Of a DNA stretch of 64,000 nt, positions 48,354 through 62,681 are shown in pieces; the first letter of the stretch is position 1, and the number at the start of each line of letters is the position of its first letter. The stretch is from the NCBI GenBank assembly GCA_000149265.1, contig CH002899.1:178051-242050 (forward strand), in the 5' to 3' direction. The position numbers were made by a program, and so were the translations under genes. The stretch comes from Ciona savignyi. Taxonomy: Eukaryota; Chordata; Ascidiacea; Phlebobranchia; Cionidae. A model generated the notes under the pieces. It was not told the DNA's origin. It saw nothing but the letters and a program-made list of their open reading frames with translations, and did no database searches.

Positions 48354-48693
48354 GGTAGTTGGATTCGCTTTTCCTGTGTTTCCGTTTCTTTCTGCTGCCG
48401 AATCGTCGACGGGGCGGCGACGGGGTCCACAATTTTAATCCGTCTGTGGACGCTAGCAAGCCCGAGATAGGAGACCATATTTTTCTCCGCTCGGAAGTTT
48501 GTTCCGTTTTCGTCCCAGCTGATGCGGTACGGCCCAATGGCGCGTGTGCCGGCCTTGATAACGGAAGTGACGGCAAGGAAGTGCGAAGTTCCGAGCTCGG
48601 CCATTTTGAAAATGAATAGCTTTTGACGGAGTCCGCTTCTTCTTTGTGTTCATCGGTTGAGTTCCGATTAGAGAATCGTAGCAACGTCTTCAT
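48354..48693 (-). CDS. Candidate coding exon, possibly another Rap1GAP first exon
   Basis: ATG at 48693 opens a 120-130 codon stretch richer in G+C than its surroundings (…LLRFSNRNSTDEHKEEAD…, …RRRFGSRKKRKHRKSES…), basic toward the end. The only in-phase donor I can offer is ATACG|GTGCTT near 48331, which is weak, so the exon end is uncertain. Two other frames are open over part of the same DNA, including one on the plus strand, so chance openness in GC-richer DNA is possible. Confidence 0.3.
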
Positions 48694-50583
48694 GGATCAC
48701 TGCTCTCGAAGTGTTTAAGTGTAAATTTTTGCCACGGAATACAGACTTCTAGACAGATCCACAATGTTGAAGTTTAAACCTAAAAACTTCCAAGTTCTTT
48801 AAAAACAACTAAACATACGTTTAGAAAACAGCAAAACAACATCCTGCCCAAACTTAAACTGTTAAAATCTCAATAACGTATTTACTTAATAAATTTCTCG
48901 TGGGTTAAGTCGTAGTAAATCACATGTGACATAACCGTTTTAAAATACAACATCCTCTAAACTAAAACTTGAGACTTGAAACTTTGCGTGACCTCGACTG
49001 TGCAGGGAGAAGAGGGAAGGCAAATAAACCTAAAACTTGACGCACAACCGCGAATAAAGAGTTGGCCCGTCTGTATAAACAAACCTTTCGAGCACGTGGG
49101 AAGCTGTTTTCCTTGCCCTAAGATCAAACTGAATCTTTGTATTATGCTTTTGAAAACTGCACGTTTCTTGATTTACCGAGGTAAAGGCTAAATAGCGCGA
49201 CTGATGCACCTGCCTCAACGTCGCCCCTAAGTTTGTTGTTCTTTGTTCTTAACTGGCAAGTTTAAACTGCAAGTCAAGTTTAAAATCACCTTCGCTGCCA
49301 TTTTCCAGTTAAGCAAACAACTGTGAACGATTGCGCAAATCTATTTGTAATAACTGCGGCAATATTTCAACTTACTATTCGAATAAAGTGCTTCGTTGGT
49401 ATATTTCACTGACCATGCTAGTGCTACGTATGCAGACACTGTGTTGTTACTGTTAGCTTGAGGTTACCTAAAACTTTGTGCTACAGGTCACTCATGTTCT
49501 AACTTATAACCAGTGTCGAGAGTGCTCAGAAATCGTTGGCTCCTGTCGTTGCGCAACAACACAAATACCCAGTCGAAGAAATTGCTGTATACAAATCAGT
49601 AATGAAAACAGTGGTCTATGAACATGTTTTAACGCCACCACGGTGCTCTGCAGAGCACGTACAACGAAAGAACACTCGCTGAAGCAGACTTTCTCTGGAC
49701 TGGCACAGAGTCAGACGATAGCGTGTTGGCGCCCAATACAAGCGATGTCGAGCGACGAATAGGTGCGAAGTTGTGTACCACGTGTTTTGGGCACGGCGAC
49801 TAGTGCGTGAGAAACACAACACTTGCTCTGTCGATAGCTGCCCATATAGCGAATGTAATAGATTGCATTACATTACACGAATTTTCTTACGTAACTAAAT
49901 ATAAATATGGTGTGCTAATCAAAAGTCTTTAGAAGTATGTCAACACTTGTTATAAGACTTCAAAAATAATGGAACTTTTTTCTACATCCTAACCAATTAC
50001 AAATAATTCCTAAAGCTTTGTTTTGATGTCGTAGATTCATTAATTTCATGTATTAAACTCGTATACTGTAAGTGTGCGAGCAAATAGTTTCATAACAAGT
50101 TCAGCCCCTGTTGACATCGAATAGTGAAAATATTTGCCCAAGACCAACAACGGAATTTCCACTGCGGCATTAGTGTTGTCGTTTAATTTGCAACCACCGG
50201 TTATGCTATTTTAATATGGCCTTAACCATGTCAATTTACTTATATAACTGTAAATGAATATCTATGTAAAATTAAATAAAAGTAAGAACTCACCTAGCGG
50301 ATTTCAAGGTGAGCGCAGCGTCGCATCTGAAAACAAGGAGACAAATAATTAATTTGCGTGTCCTGAACCGTGACTGGAGAAAAAAACGAGTCACAGAAAA
50401 GAAGTTGGTTATCACACTGTTCAAGAGAACTTTTAAAAAGCTTATACAACTAAGTGCCAACTTCTGTGAGCTTGTTTTCATGGCTGAACGGAGTGAATGA
50501 ATAAACAATAATCATAGGTGAATGTTAGTTATTGTTTCAGCATACGGCATAATTGCAGAAAGTGGATCGACTTAGTTACTTAC

Positions 50584-50654
50584 CTCTCAGGACGATATTT
50601 TTTCGGCCTAGCAGCCGGCGAGCGCAAATTATCCAGCCATTTCATTTCCGGCAT
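50584..50654 (-). CDS. Candidate alternative first exon of the Rap1GAP gene (b)
   Basis: ATG at 50654 begins a 23-codon exon (MPEMKWLDNLRSPAARPKKY...) ending GAGAG|GTAAGT, a near-consensus donor, in phase 2. That is compatible with the 42.2-kb exon. The basic RPKKYRPE ending echoes SRPKRYFSPE of first exon (a), suggesting related amino-terminal elements. With the body it gives about 861 aa. Confidence 0.5.
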
Positions 50655-53600
50655 TGTAAATGGACGATTTATACCGTAATTCAATAATCTAATAATGACC
50701 ACTACAGTTCGAATCAAGTTGAGAGTACTAGATCTATGTTTACACTCAGTCTACAATTAAAATCAATAAATCTATGTGCTGAACAACATGAAAATATAAA
50801 GAAATAAGAAAGCAAATAAACTGTCGGAAATAGAAAGGGTAACCATGTGAATAAGTATGCCTAACACAGCATTTTATTCTAAAGCACCAATAACTATAGC
50901 GCCGTCTAAACTATGGACATAAAAGAAATCACTGACATAGCTATACTTGACATCATACCTCGATGGTTTGTTAGCAAATTAAGAAAATTTACAGCACACT
51001 GTCGCGGAACAGCACACCATCGTTCACCACAAATTTAACAGAATGCGGAATGAAGTTTTTCAATAACCTCCTGGTTTAATAAGCAACTAAGATTCTGTTT
51101 AAAGCGTTGCCATAGCACCAATTACAAAATCAATACACGAAAAGCGAAAAGGAAACGGCGGATCAAAATATGAGTCAATCATTCCAATTTTTAATAGAAC
51201 CCTGCCTATTTCATTTAACATATCGCAAAAAAGACTTCTTACCGGTAGTGTAATTTATATCTTACTTAATTTCCTTAAACCTATTTCATGAACACAATGG
51301 ATTATCTATATTTCACGGTCGTACTGCTCTTTCAAAGGTTTCAAAAGTAGGCCTCGTTGACCAAACAAAACATCGCAATGCCCGATTACGTAGCGAACAA
51401 CTCTATTGTTATCTAGCAAATGACCACATCCGGCAATTCATCGGCATTTTCCTGGTTCTTTCGATTGGGCTTCACGCAATAACCCAAACCTTTGCATAGA
51501 TTGTTTCCCCTAAACTTCTACAGAGTATGGCGGGAAGTCGGAAAAAAGCAAAAGCAGAACCACACTTAAATTTAATAAATAAATACACCGACGTGCGGTT
51601 TCAATTAGCGCTAAGTCCTTTCTCCCTAGCGAACTAGCGCAGCTGGCGGTCTCTAACCATCTGCAGTACAACATTACCTTAAGATTTTGGACGGTTTGCA
51701 CTAAATTAGTATTGACCGTATTTTAAGCGCAACTAATTCCTTTCTCTTCCGAAGTTACACACCTGACTTTTGGGGATCAATAGGCCTGCCTTTCCTTTAA
51801 TCGTGGTAAAAGTCAATTATGAGCCAGAATTGACTTTTTTATTCAACTTATCTACGAGATCACTACCCTCGCGAACCCTGTGACACACAATCCGAATTGC
51901 TCACAAGTTAACTCAGTATACTACAGATATTATAAAATGATAAGATCGTGATCCCACTAACGCTGTTGAATTGACCGACTAATGGACCAGAAATAGACAA
52001 TTCATGGCACAGCCTCTTGTTTTATATTATTACCCAAATACGGCGTTATTTGGAAAAGGGGATATTATGCTTTCGTCATTGAGGTCGACTTGTTTCCTAT
52101 TCAAAGCCCACGGCAAGTCCGCCGATACCTGGCGCCTATAACGCATAGAATCCGAAAACGTGATGGAAATTTCCATGCAAACCATTATAACATACTGTAC
52201 GTTAAAAACTATGCATTAATTTAAAGCAATCTTTCTTTTCACGTATTTGAACAAATACTAGAAGGAAAGGTGATGTCCAGCAGCTATTGGTTTACAAGAG
52301 TCTCAAGTGACCAGTGGATTGGTACAAAAGACCTGTTTATCCAGTGCCCGTTTCCGCAGCACAATATTCAGACAGGACAATCGGTCTAAAGAGACCAACC
52401 ACAACAAACCATTTCATCAAAATGACGTCCGAAATTATTCGCATCACTTTTCGCTATTACCAATTTAAGAAAACGTGACGGTTGCAACATGGTGTTATTT
52501 AGTCATTCAAACGACTCCTTTATCATAAACCATATTATAAACGTTCTTTATTAAATATTTGTGTACAAATATAAACTATAACTTGATTGTCGACTATGTG
52601 CCTGTATAAAAAATGGATATGTGTTCCTTGATACACGGTCTATCGTTCCTGATTTAAAATAAGATTTGAAATGAACTCTGTTTAACTTTGTATGACTTGT
52701 GCAAGACACAAACTGTGACTTTTTACCTTTTGACGACTAAGTCTGCTTCCGTTTCTTATTTGTACAATACCGCGTGAGTATAATAACCATAACGAAAACA
52801 ACCTTGCAGAACTTACAAATCGCCGTACTGTTACCCGTTTTAAGCGCAGTAGGCGGAGATAACAAGTAATCTAGGTAAGCTTTAAACGTGTGAGACCAAC
52901 CAGAACTAGATTTCTGCTGATTCACGCGAACATGCTATCCTGCTCCCAGCCAGCGCCATGGTACATTAGAGAAAACCATTGCGGGCGAATTTTGCATCAA
53001 GAAGAAAGCGAAAATGCTCATAAACAAAGAACAACACATGCAAATACCGTCGAATAATGTATTTTCTGACAAACGAAGATGATTGAACGGCCCGTAAAAC
53101 GCAATGTAACACGAGCCTCTGCGTAGCGCTACGTCAGGTAAATAGAGTGCGCGTGCTTACCAATATTAACGAATTTTACGATAAATGGGGCAATTATGGT
53201 AATTAACGTTTTTTTTTATTCGACGTAGCGGTACAGTGAAGCCATTAATAATTTCAAGTCAACGCGAAGATAGAAAATTTGTGAATATTTTAGCGCCCTC
53301 CATACGTCAACTAAATTGCGCAAAACTCACACGTAGTGGCGTAAGAGCGCGTATCAATGAATGCTTTTGGATTAGTAAACATGTGGACGGCATATCAAAA
53401 GTAACCCACTTCATGTGTGATCGATGGTATCGCGTTGTAAAAATAGATTCGCATTTCATCAAATAAAAAGCAATCTTAAAAACTAGAGATTGATATATAT
53501 GGCCATACGGCCACCACGATCGACAAATGTACAGACAGCATACACATATGTACCTTGCGACGGAGCCAATTGATGTACTGGTTTCGAAACCAGTAAAAAT

Positions 53601-54431
53601 AAATTCGTCAAAGTGATAAAAATATCATCGAAGTATAATGTATGGATTTGTAAGAATATATTTTTTCTTATTTTTAAAACGTTTCGTAATGATGCTTTCG
53701 TAAACCTTTTAAAACATTTTGATTGAAAATTGAATAAAGAATCAATTCAATACGTTTCAATAGAAAAGTGTCATAACGGCTCTAGGTTTTTTTTTAAGAT
53801 AATCGTTATTTTTTAACAGAAATGGGTATAGAGATTATATAGGACAAACGATGACCGGATCGTAAAATCCACGATTCCCACAGTAATGTCTACAAACGAC
53901 TTCCTTACTATCTTATTGTGTGTGTTTAACTACAAGGTCAAATCAAAATTCTGGCTTTTCGGGTATTTCATGAGAAAACCCATAACCGCACGAACAAAAA
54001 AACGAAGAATTAATCGCAAATCAGCATTGTCGTATGTAACCAAGGAAAAGCATGTGTTGGCTGTCAAAAAGTCACAACCTGTTAAATTCATTTCTATCCA
54101 TATTTTTGATGCTATCATCAGTCTTGTATCACCACACTTGCGTTAAGAGGCCACGCTACCCACAGAAGTGAATCGTGAGGTAAAGTGCCTCTTACCGGAG
54201 ACAGGGTCAAGTAGAAAGGACCACAGGATTAGCATTCCTGTCTGTATACGCGCGTAGTAAAATGTGTCTTGAAAATCCGCGCTCGTTTAATAATAAATAT
54301 GTGTTTCTACCTTTATATAAATAAAAATTACATTTCTAACAAAATAAAATATTTGTTCAATAATATAAAATAACCGAAAAGAGTAATATGCACTTAAACC
54401 GTACTTATTGGCCTATATGTCTTCTACATAC

Positions 54432-55444
54432 CTTCTCTTTTCACTTTTCTGGTTTCGACGCAACATTGGACGAAGTTTTCCGCTAAAAGACGAAGAAGAA
54501 GACGAACTGGAAGAAAGCGAGGATGCAGAAGAGGCTTTTCTGGACTTTCGTCCTCTTGGCGGTAAATTTTCACGTATTTTCTGTTCGGGTAAAGATTGTC
54601 TTCTATTATCGTTCGAGTTTGCCTTTTCACTCGATTTGGAAAGACTAAAAACGTTCTTTAACAAACTAAGTCCGTTTAATGAATTCCGCCTTAGTGAGAA
54701 TACAGCTGGCAGTGATCTTCGTCTACCTTTTTTAGATTCAGATTCTTCTGCAGAATCTTTCTTCGGTCGCAAAACTACTTTGGCTGCAGGATCAGATTGC
54801 TGCTGGTCAGTAATTTCGACTTCAGCTTGTTCTTCGACTTTCCTGCTTGGCTTCACCACAGTCGTAAGCGTATCTTTCGTTCCCACGATTGTGTTTCGAG
54901 TCAACTTTCTCGGTTCGTCTGACTGCTCTTTAAAGGCAGAAACCGACCCAATACATAAATCATCCGAGAATCCCACTGCAATTTCAAGAGTTTCTGGTCG
55001 GGTTACCATTGACACTGGTCGCTTTGGTCTGTGGTTTGTTTGGTGGGGTCTGAGTTGAACCGAACGTCTGGAATCTGCTGTTCTTAGTCTCGCGGTCTCT
55101 CCCGAAATTGGTTTAAGCTGTATCGGTTGAAACGCATGTCGATCAGTGTCATGAAAGTCGATAACTGCACCGTTAGCATTTCGGACTTCAGCATAAAGAG
55201 AAAGTCTGGTAGAATCCAAAGGAACTTTCGCGGGAGTAAGAGGCCGAGGGTCGGTAAGTGTTGCCGTGCGTCGTCGTCTAGTTGCTGGAAAACGGGGCGT
55301 CCATGGCTCCTCGTAGCAAGTGGTAAAGAACCTGTCAGCTGAGATACCGGAGTCGATGGATCCTTCGTCACCAGTGCGACGCGTCTTCTTCGGAGCAAAG
55401 AACAAGTCTTCCATCTGCATCATAGCAGCTGGTGGTAGCGTCAT
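54432..55444 (-). CDS. Long candidate first exon, ~338-residue N-terminal extension
   Basis: A true ATG at 55444 opens 337 full codons, ending AGAAG|GTATGT at 54432 in phase 2, the same exit phase as the other candidate first exons. Spliced to 42.2 kb and the body it would give a ~1175-aa protein. The segment is charged and probably disordered: an opening MEDLFFAPKKTRR and IDSGIS, several R-R-x-S-type basophilic kinase-like sites (RRRSLP, RRNSL, RRQSLP), then a run of about nine serines near the end. No known domain was recognised. The plus strand is also open here for 216 codons, but that frame lacks supporting splice sites. Without a transcript I cannot exclude that it is a separate gene. 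Confidence 0.6.
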
Positions 55445-58400
55445 GTCTTCGGTTACCAGAAACTTGTATACTTTAAACTAAACTAAGAAGGAACCTATTC
55501 TCACACAAACCTAATCCGTAAGATTATCCCCAAAGCTCTTAGTTACAGATTAAACAGCTCGTACCTCTGTAGAATTAAACAAAACGTTGTAATTAACATA
55601 AACAATCCGAACATACAGGCAGAAACGTTTGAGTGTACATAGACAGATATATGAATGGACTACAATTAAAGCAGCGACACGGTGTGTAAAATGCACGTTC
55701 TGGATGATTCGCATGCCACCATGCAGTAGTGGTGATTTGAAGTATCGCAACTACGTACACTTTACGGGTTGACTGCGTTTTTGAAAGTCAGCAGCAAACG
55801 ATCCGTTTTTACCCAAGCGCACTGCTGTTACCCGACTAACATTGTTCTCTTTAAATTTAGTTCTAAAAATAACTAGCAATTTAAAATCACTTAGGGTTGT
55901 ACCATTAATATCTTCTAAGGCTTACATAGCTTCAATACATTCGTTTTTCACAGGAACAAAATCGATAAGTTATTGTTTTAATATTAAACGGATATGTTTG
56001 ATCAAGATAAGTCCATAAATACTTTATGTTAAGCTATTGCTCTATCCTGCCGTTATTGTCCGTTATTCTTTAAACCTTATCTGGTGACTGGTAAGGCGTT
56101 ATTTAAATACAGGCCCGTAGTAATGTCACTGATACTGTTGCTGATCGAATCAATGTGAGGCTATTTCTGAAAAGATAGATAAGAACTACACCTGACTTTC
56201 AACACAATATCTTGTTCGAATCTTTGTTCCTCGAAAGCATAAAAAATAATCGTCTGCTTTGATAGTTCGGCGACGCGGTAAATTTGACTGCACCTACAGT
56301 CATAAAGTAGAAAAGTACGTGGAAATTGGCTATCAATTGCCGTCGTTTAATTGAACGATGACATACTGCGAGATACGAGCCGAAATAACCTTCTATGCTG
56401 GTCCCTTCGTTCGAACAAGTGAGATAATTACAGGCAAGTTATACGATTGCTCACGGCATGGAGAGAATGCAAAGCGAAGTTTTAAAACGTATTTTTTGTG
56501 TAACCTTCACTGGAAAGCACTACTTACAGTATTGAATAAATCTGCGAGGTCCAAATTACACGTTTCTTCTCTAATATCCAAAAACCTTGAATAAGCTAAT
56601 CTACTCGTTTTACACAGTAACTTCGTAGCGAACATATCGAAAAATTACCGGCTTGTGAAGTACTATGTGCGTAGATATTAAAACTATACGCGACGTTCAA
56701 ATGCGACTCCACTCTTGCATAATGGTCGGTGTAGTACGGAGATAGTGGATTTCCTGTCTACCATGCTTAACAACTCAGCTGCTGATTGCTGCAAAATACG
56801 GTTGCATGCTCTGCAAAACTTCAATAGAGTGAAATGCCTAAAATTACAACTATTCCATCGGAACTGAGGTCATTCTGAAACTCCCTTACAAATTATCTGA
56901 AACTAATTTGAAACTCTTTCAGTTATCGGGTTACTTAATTGCTGTTAGATGAAAATTTGCTTACAATAATTCGTTTGTACTGGCAGAATACCAAGTACCC
57001 TGATCATATTTACATCCAACGATTATTCATTACTTAACTGTTGATCCTTTTTTACTGCTAATAAAACAATACAAAGCAACTATAAATCTGCATGATGGTT
57101 TCAAACTGTTTTTTCTACTCTTCGCACTAGCAGAAAAAATTGACAACCATCACGAGTGTGACGCGGTGTGAACGAGAAGTAACAGATACGGAACTCAAAA
57201 GACAGATGTTCAACGCGAGACGCACTAGAACACGACACAATCATACATCAAGCAAATTCTCAGTACATGACGTCTATCAGCTTTACGCAACTACATTTTC
57301 ATTGACTATATGATAACCATAAAACAGTCATCATAAGCCGATAAGCATAAACGTAAATGTGAATCAACCCTCAAACGAAACGAACACACAAATTGACAGC
57401 AGCCAATGTAAGTTTTCATGTTACGAAACCTGAACTGTTAAATACTTTTACAACTACTTATATACACCATTTGCTAACAAAACTACTCCATTAATAAGCA
57501 CTTTATTAATCAAACCGTATACGTATCAAATTAATAACCCTGTTTCTTAAGATGCAGACAGCTAAACTAATAATTATCTAGAAAATTAAATACGTTTGTT
57601 TATAATTAATTGGCTAATCGTACCATAAGAGGTAACTTTTGATATTCTATACTCGGATTCGTACACATGGCGTGTGGAACCTAGGAAAATATACGGCTCT
57701 GTATGTGAATGAGTGTGAAGGAGTTAATTATAGGTTACCTGTAGTTATTCGAGGTGTTCAACAGTGTATATTGACACCATGTCACCGATAGTTAATTTCG
57801 GTCTGCGGTGCCATGGTTAAAATAGATCGGCGGTGGGTCGCGGGCGAATGCTAGGTTGAATTAACTTGAGTCATAGAACGAAGATAAACGCAAATTCCTT
57901 ATCGATACGAATTAACGACGAAAGGGACAACTAGTCTATTGTTTTACGCTCAGAAAATCAATAACGTATTATTAGCGAGATAAATCGTATGACTGTGTGC
58001 GCAAGGGTGGTTGCTTGTAAAGAGAATAGGACGTACCAACGTTTTGTGTAATTTGTGGAGAGTAAATTTATTTTAAACCAGCGCTTTGTCAGCAACTGCT
58101 ACTGTTTTCGGCCATGTTATCCTGTCATGTGTATCATCTGTAAAATCCCCAGCGCTTTTAAACTACCGTGAAGAATTGGTATAGAATAAAAACAATAATG
58201 TTTTGCTGTGATAAAACGTGTAAGCACAACCAATTAAACCTTTAACTACATCGTTAAAACGGTAAATGGTGGTTATTGGAAGTCGGTTAAAAACATAAAC
58301 AAATCGAGTGTATAAACAAAAATTTAATTAAACGTTTAAGAGGAGCGATTAAGTCAAAGTTAGCAAACATAGATGCTTCCTTATCAAATTTACCCGTTTA

Positions 58401-60454
58401 TGGAGATTAAAACACCTATATTTAAAAGTGGAAATTAGTTCACGTCCGGTCACGACATCTCGAAACGTAAACAGGCAACTGTTTCTTTTCCCCGTGGGAG
58501 TTCGTTCACACGTCACATCGGTGACAAAAATAAGACAGAAGGCGACACAGATATAATTCGATTTCGATAGCGCCTATTAGACTACGTTGTAGGACACCTT
58601 ATTATTAAAACCTCGAAAAGTCGCAATTTTAAGACCCAATTGAGGCAACGTGGAATGGCATATATATTCCGTCTGAAGTCGTCAACGCCCGTTGCGTACA
58701 GCGTTAATATTTTGTATTGATAACGAGAACTTAATTAGTTAAATGGGTTTTAAATTATCCAAATAAAACTGATACTTCTATTAAAAAAGTATCAAATCGT
58801 CAAAGAATCAGCACTCGCCCAGCCGCATTTACTGAAACATGCTTCGTTAAACAGCGATCATGAGTTGGTCACTCGAGTTTAAATGATCAAAAACATTTGG
58901 ACAAAGCTCTTCATCACGTTGCGAAGGCCACTGCTTTACAACGTTGGAATCACAATCAGTTTTATTGTCTGCAAATATTGACAAAAATCTAAACTTTTCA
59001 TACGATTCTATTTCTGATTTATGACAACCCTTGTTTGGGCCAGTGTTTTATATCTAACCATGTGATATTTACGATTCGTAAAGGGCATTTTGTAACATGA
59101 AAAAGGTTCGCGCACCCACTGCAGAGAATATGATGAGGCACTTTGTAAAGTTTATCGGCTTTTACATATATATTACGTTATTCGTACTTCATTTTAAGGT
59201 TGTTTACATAAAACACAAATAATACTCGAGTGTACTTGGAAAAAGTTGGGCAACAGCCGTCATGCAAACTGTTTTTCTATTGTTTTGTGAAAAGGGAAAC
59301 TTGTTTTTGATGTTCTGTGGCTTATACCATCCATTTACTGGGCTATCTCCCGCCAAGTTCCAGCGATGATAAATTTAATATGGTTGGCACAGATAATTGA
59401 GGCATCATGTTTCAAATATTTCACATCCGACAAATTAGGATACTGTCGCACTGTCACGCTATTCGGTGGAACATAGACATTCAAACAATTAATCCATGCA
59501 CGTGCAGTAAGAACGTGTTGCTGTTGTCTGAATGAATTTTAAAGTCAAACTTGCAAATTAGACAAACATTTGTCCCTGAAAAGTAAGCAACTTCTGCCGT
59601 GAACTCACCACGGTGAAAATATCCCAAAGGCAAACAGATCATACTTGACATTATTATTCCCAATCAGTTTATCTGGGTCCTCAACAATGATTCAATTACA
59701 CGACTTTAAACCAAACACATATACTAGTCAAAACAATCTTTCGCTGATTGTCTTCTGTATCAACTTGCTTCATTATCAACTTGCTTCATTACTAACACTG
59801 TCCTTTGGTTGAAAGCTAACATTGTCCTTATTAGTTTCATTGATTACAGAATCACCACTCGTTAAGGTATAAGTGCCAGAAGACATCTATTTTCCCGAAC
59901 ATTTTACTGTCAACTTGCCTTAGTAGAGTAAATTGTATTTTAAATATCCTTCAGCTGCTGAACTATTGTGCATTACGATTATCTGATTGACACATGAAAA
60001 ATCTCAACCGTGTATCACGTCAAACGTGGTGACTTCGCACTGAGCAGGTCACGAGTTCCTACTGAATTGCCGCCGCCTCACTACGCACGACACTGAAGCG
60101 ACGCGGTACCAATATACCACCGATTATAACGGAAAGAGAAACAATACCAACAGAAAATGGTTTTAAGTTTAGATAGCACACATGCACTCTGTGAAGGAAA
60201 CTAAATAGCTGCCATAAAAGGAAGTACAGTTTTTTTACAATCCTCTGACGGGAATGACTTGACAAGATACATGACAGTCGAAACGTGAATCGACTCAATG
60301 CAGTGACGCGTATTATGTCCGAAATTGGAACATCCGATTCCAAAATTAAAATGCAAGCTTTATTATTCACGTTTAATAAAACTTTGCAAAATGAAAGAAC
60401 AAGAAAATTAAAAAAATACGTTATTTACAATTAAACGATTTTTGTATATATATA
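55445..60454. other. Intergenic or 5' region of the Rap1GAP gene
   Basis: About 5 kb of AT-rich DNA without a credible exon on either strand. Any promoter for the long first exon should be in its left part, and the 3' end of the LIM-type gene closes it on the right. Confidence 0.35.
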
Positions 60455-60586
60455 TTTATTTATATAGGACATACACTCCTTAGAAATAATCTCTTTAACG
60501 TATTTAAAATCAATCATCGTCGTAATTGCGATAAGTCCTGCGGCTCGTTCCAAGGTCAGCTAACGAAACTGCTGAAGTAACTCCCA
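60455..60586 (-). CDS. Candidate terminal exon of an unidentified minus-strand gene
   Basis: After an acceptor-like GACTGGTGCAG at 60597-60587, a phase-1 exon 60586-60510 encodes GVTSAVSLADLGTSRRTYRN followed by YDDD and a TGA. An AATAAA on the minus strand (60460-60455) follows 50 bp past the stop, as expected of a 3' end. Entry phase 1 matches the exit phase of the candidate exon at 62731-62682. The tail has no recognised domain. The acceptor has a poor pyrimidine tract, so the join is uncertain. Confidence 0.35.
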
Positions 60587-62681
60587 CTGCACCAGTCACT
60601 CAACACTTACATTACTGTTACTAGAAACTACGTCGTTCGTCTCACCACGACATACAAACAGGGTTGATAGTTGACATAGCTGCAGAAGGGAAAGGAAACC
60701 TAAACCCGCAATATCACCGTAACACGCGATGGAGTGTCGTCAGAGTTAGACTTGTACGAGCGGGATTAGATACACTTCAATGCTTAATATAATCTACTGT
60801 TTTTCTCTAATCATAATATTATCGACTTTAAACTTCCCTCAAGCTAACATAATTTGCTTAGTTTTGACCTTTGATTGAACTGCCAGTAATATAATCCGCC
60901 CGCTAACGTGCACTTTTGCCAACAGGATAGTGAGGGCATGACAAAGCGGACAGTAGGCTGAATGCATACAAATCACTAGAAAATACTCGACTAAGCTGGC
61001 GTAGAAAATTTACTTGCCAGAAAAAAGCAATCACTAGTTCACACATATCGATCTAATTAGGAATATAGTTGACTTTCCGTATACAATACATTTCAATATT
61101 CTTCCTGTGTTAAGCTAACGTTAAAAAATAAACAACGGGAACAAATAAATTGGAAGGGGCAGTATTGTTAATATGCCTATATTGCAACAGGTGCACCAAC
61201 AATGCTATATTATCAACAGACGTGGGCTAAACTCCGGTGCCACCGGTGTTTACATTAAAACTGACTTAATAAACACTTGCTTTTCTTTGCTTTATAAATC
61301 GAGCTATCTTGAAAAGATTGAGATCGTAATAGACCAAATGTTTATTAACAGACTTTAAACTAACTAACGATGAAACTTAACTGGTTTCAGAAACTGACAC
61401 ATTAACAATCCACTAATGTAAAATGTCTAGAATATTTTTAACAATTATGAAGCCACTAATCCTTGCACACGTGATAAGTGATCATACTATTTCAGACCTG
61501 TAGCTTTCAAAAGTACTTGTCTCAAAGATGCATAATTCATACCCTGTATAAAGTGATAAGGACCGCATAAGCAGACGGTTGGCGCGAATATTAGATCACG
61601 TGAAAAGCCACCAGGAAAAATGAATTTTCTTAATGGCATTGATATTCCATACACGACATTGGAAATTATCTATCGTATAAAAAAAGAAAATATTATATAC
61701 CGAGTAAACTATTGCAACTCTATTGCAAAACACTGTACAGTACTTAACATATATTTAAATTTTTATTTGCTTTCTTTGCTTCAAGAGCAGTAAGTTCAAT
61801 AAGCTTCGGATCACGGTCACACAGTACACACAAGGTGAAGTGTTTTTAGATAAGTCTTAAGGAAAATTACAATTAATAGTTAACCTGGGTTAGAAATTAC
61901 CAACGGAATATCATACAGGTGACATATCTTGATTCCTGTTATAAACCGGAAAATGATTAAACAAACTTAAGGAAGGCAAGTTTCGTTTACAGGATCGAAA
62001 GCCACCAGTGTTTACAAAACACGCATTTGGAACCCATTTGTTTAAACGCGTTTTTGCCCTTTTCATGTCGCATGAGATAAAGCAGAAAGCGACAAGCGCC
62101 TTATGACCACATGCTTATAGAAGCATTGACGCGAATGCAGGCGATAGAAAGGTTAATCTGCCCTCTGTTTACCTCCTTGTGGTCGTAGAACGATTCTTCC
62201 ATCTATTGTTTTAACTGGAACGTTAAGTATAACACAATAAAGAACGGTCCATCTCGATTAATAAAATCGCATGTTTTCGAAATACAAAAATTCCTTGAAT
62301 TACACCCAAATGTTATTAGGCAGACGTTTTACCTATATTAACAAGGCCGTTGCATAACAGCCAATATTAAAATCAATCAACACCCAATTATTTTATCATT
62401 CTACAAGACTGCCTCCCATTTCTCCCTCACTGCCGTCATTGTTTGCAAAATATACAGGGCGCTGATTAACCTGACATTTCATTACTCGTACATGGAAATC
62501 GAGGAGTCCCCAAAACAACGTGACGCAAATAAACTTTATTGTACAGTTTGGATTACCGTAATTCGAGACATATCTAACTTTATCTATGAGATAATATCTC
62601 TGGAATATTTGCTGAATATACTTCAATTTTTCTATACATAAAGCAGAGATAATCACAAAAATCCGGGTGTTTCACGCTTAC
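60587..62681. other. Probable intron, nothing recognised
   Basis: Lies between the candidate small exon and the terminal exon of the minus-strand gene. A frame ending at 62396 on the minus strand (…YFANNDGSEGEMGGS…) looks somewhat protein-like and has an AG before it (TGTCAG at about 62475). It does not fit the phase of the neighbouring exons, so it is left unassigned. Confidence 0.3.

Noticed and set aside
54408..55058. Plus-strand 216-codon open frame
   Set aside because: Antisense to the longer minus-strand frame that has an ATG and a phase-matched donor. The serine/acidic composition mirrors the antisense codons.
60059..60370. 103-codon minus-strand frame
   Set aside because: It lies past the poly(A) signal of the preceding minus-strand exon, and has no motif and no splice support.
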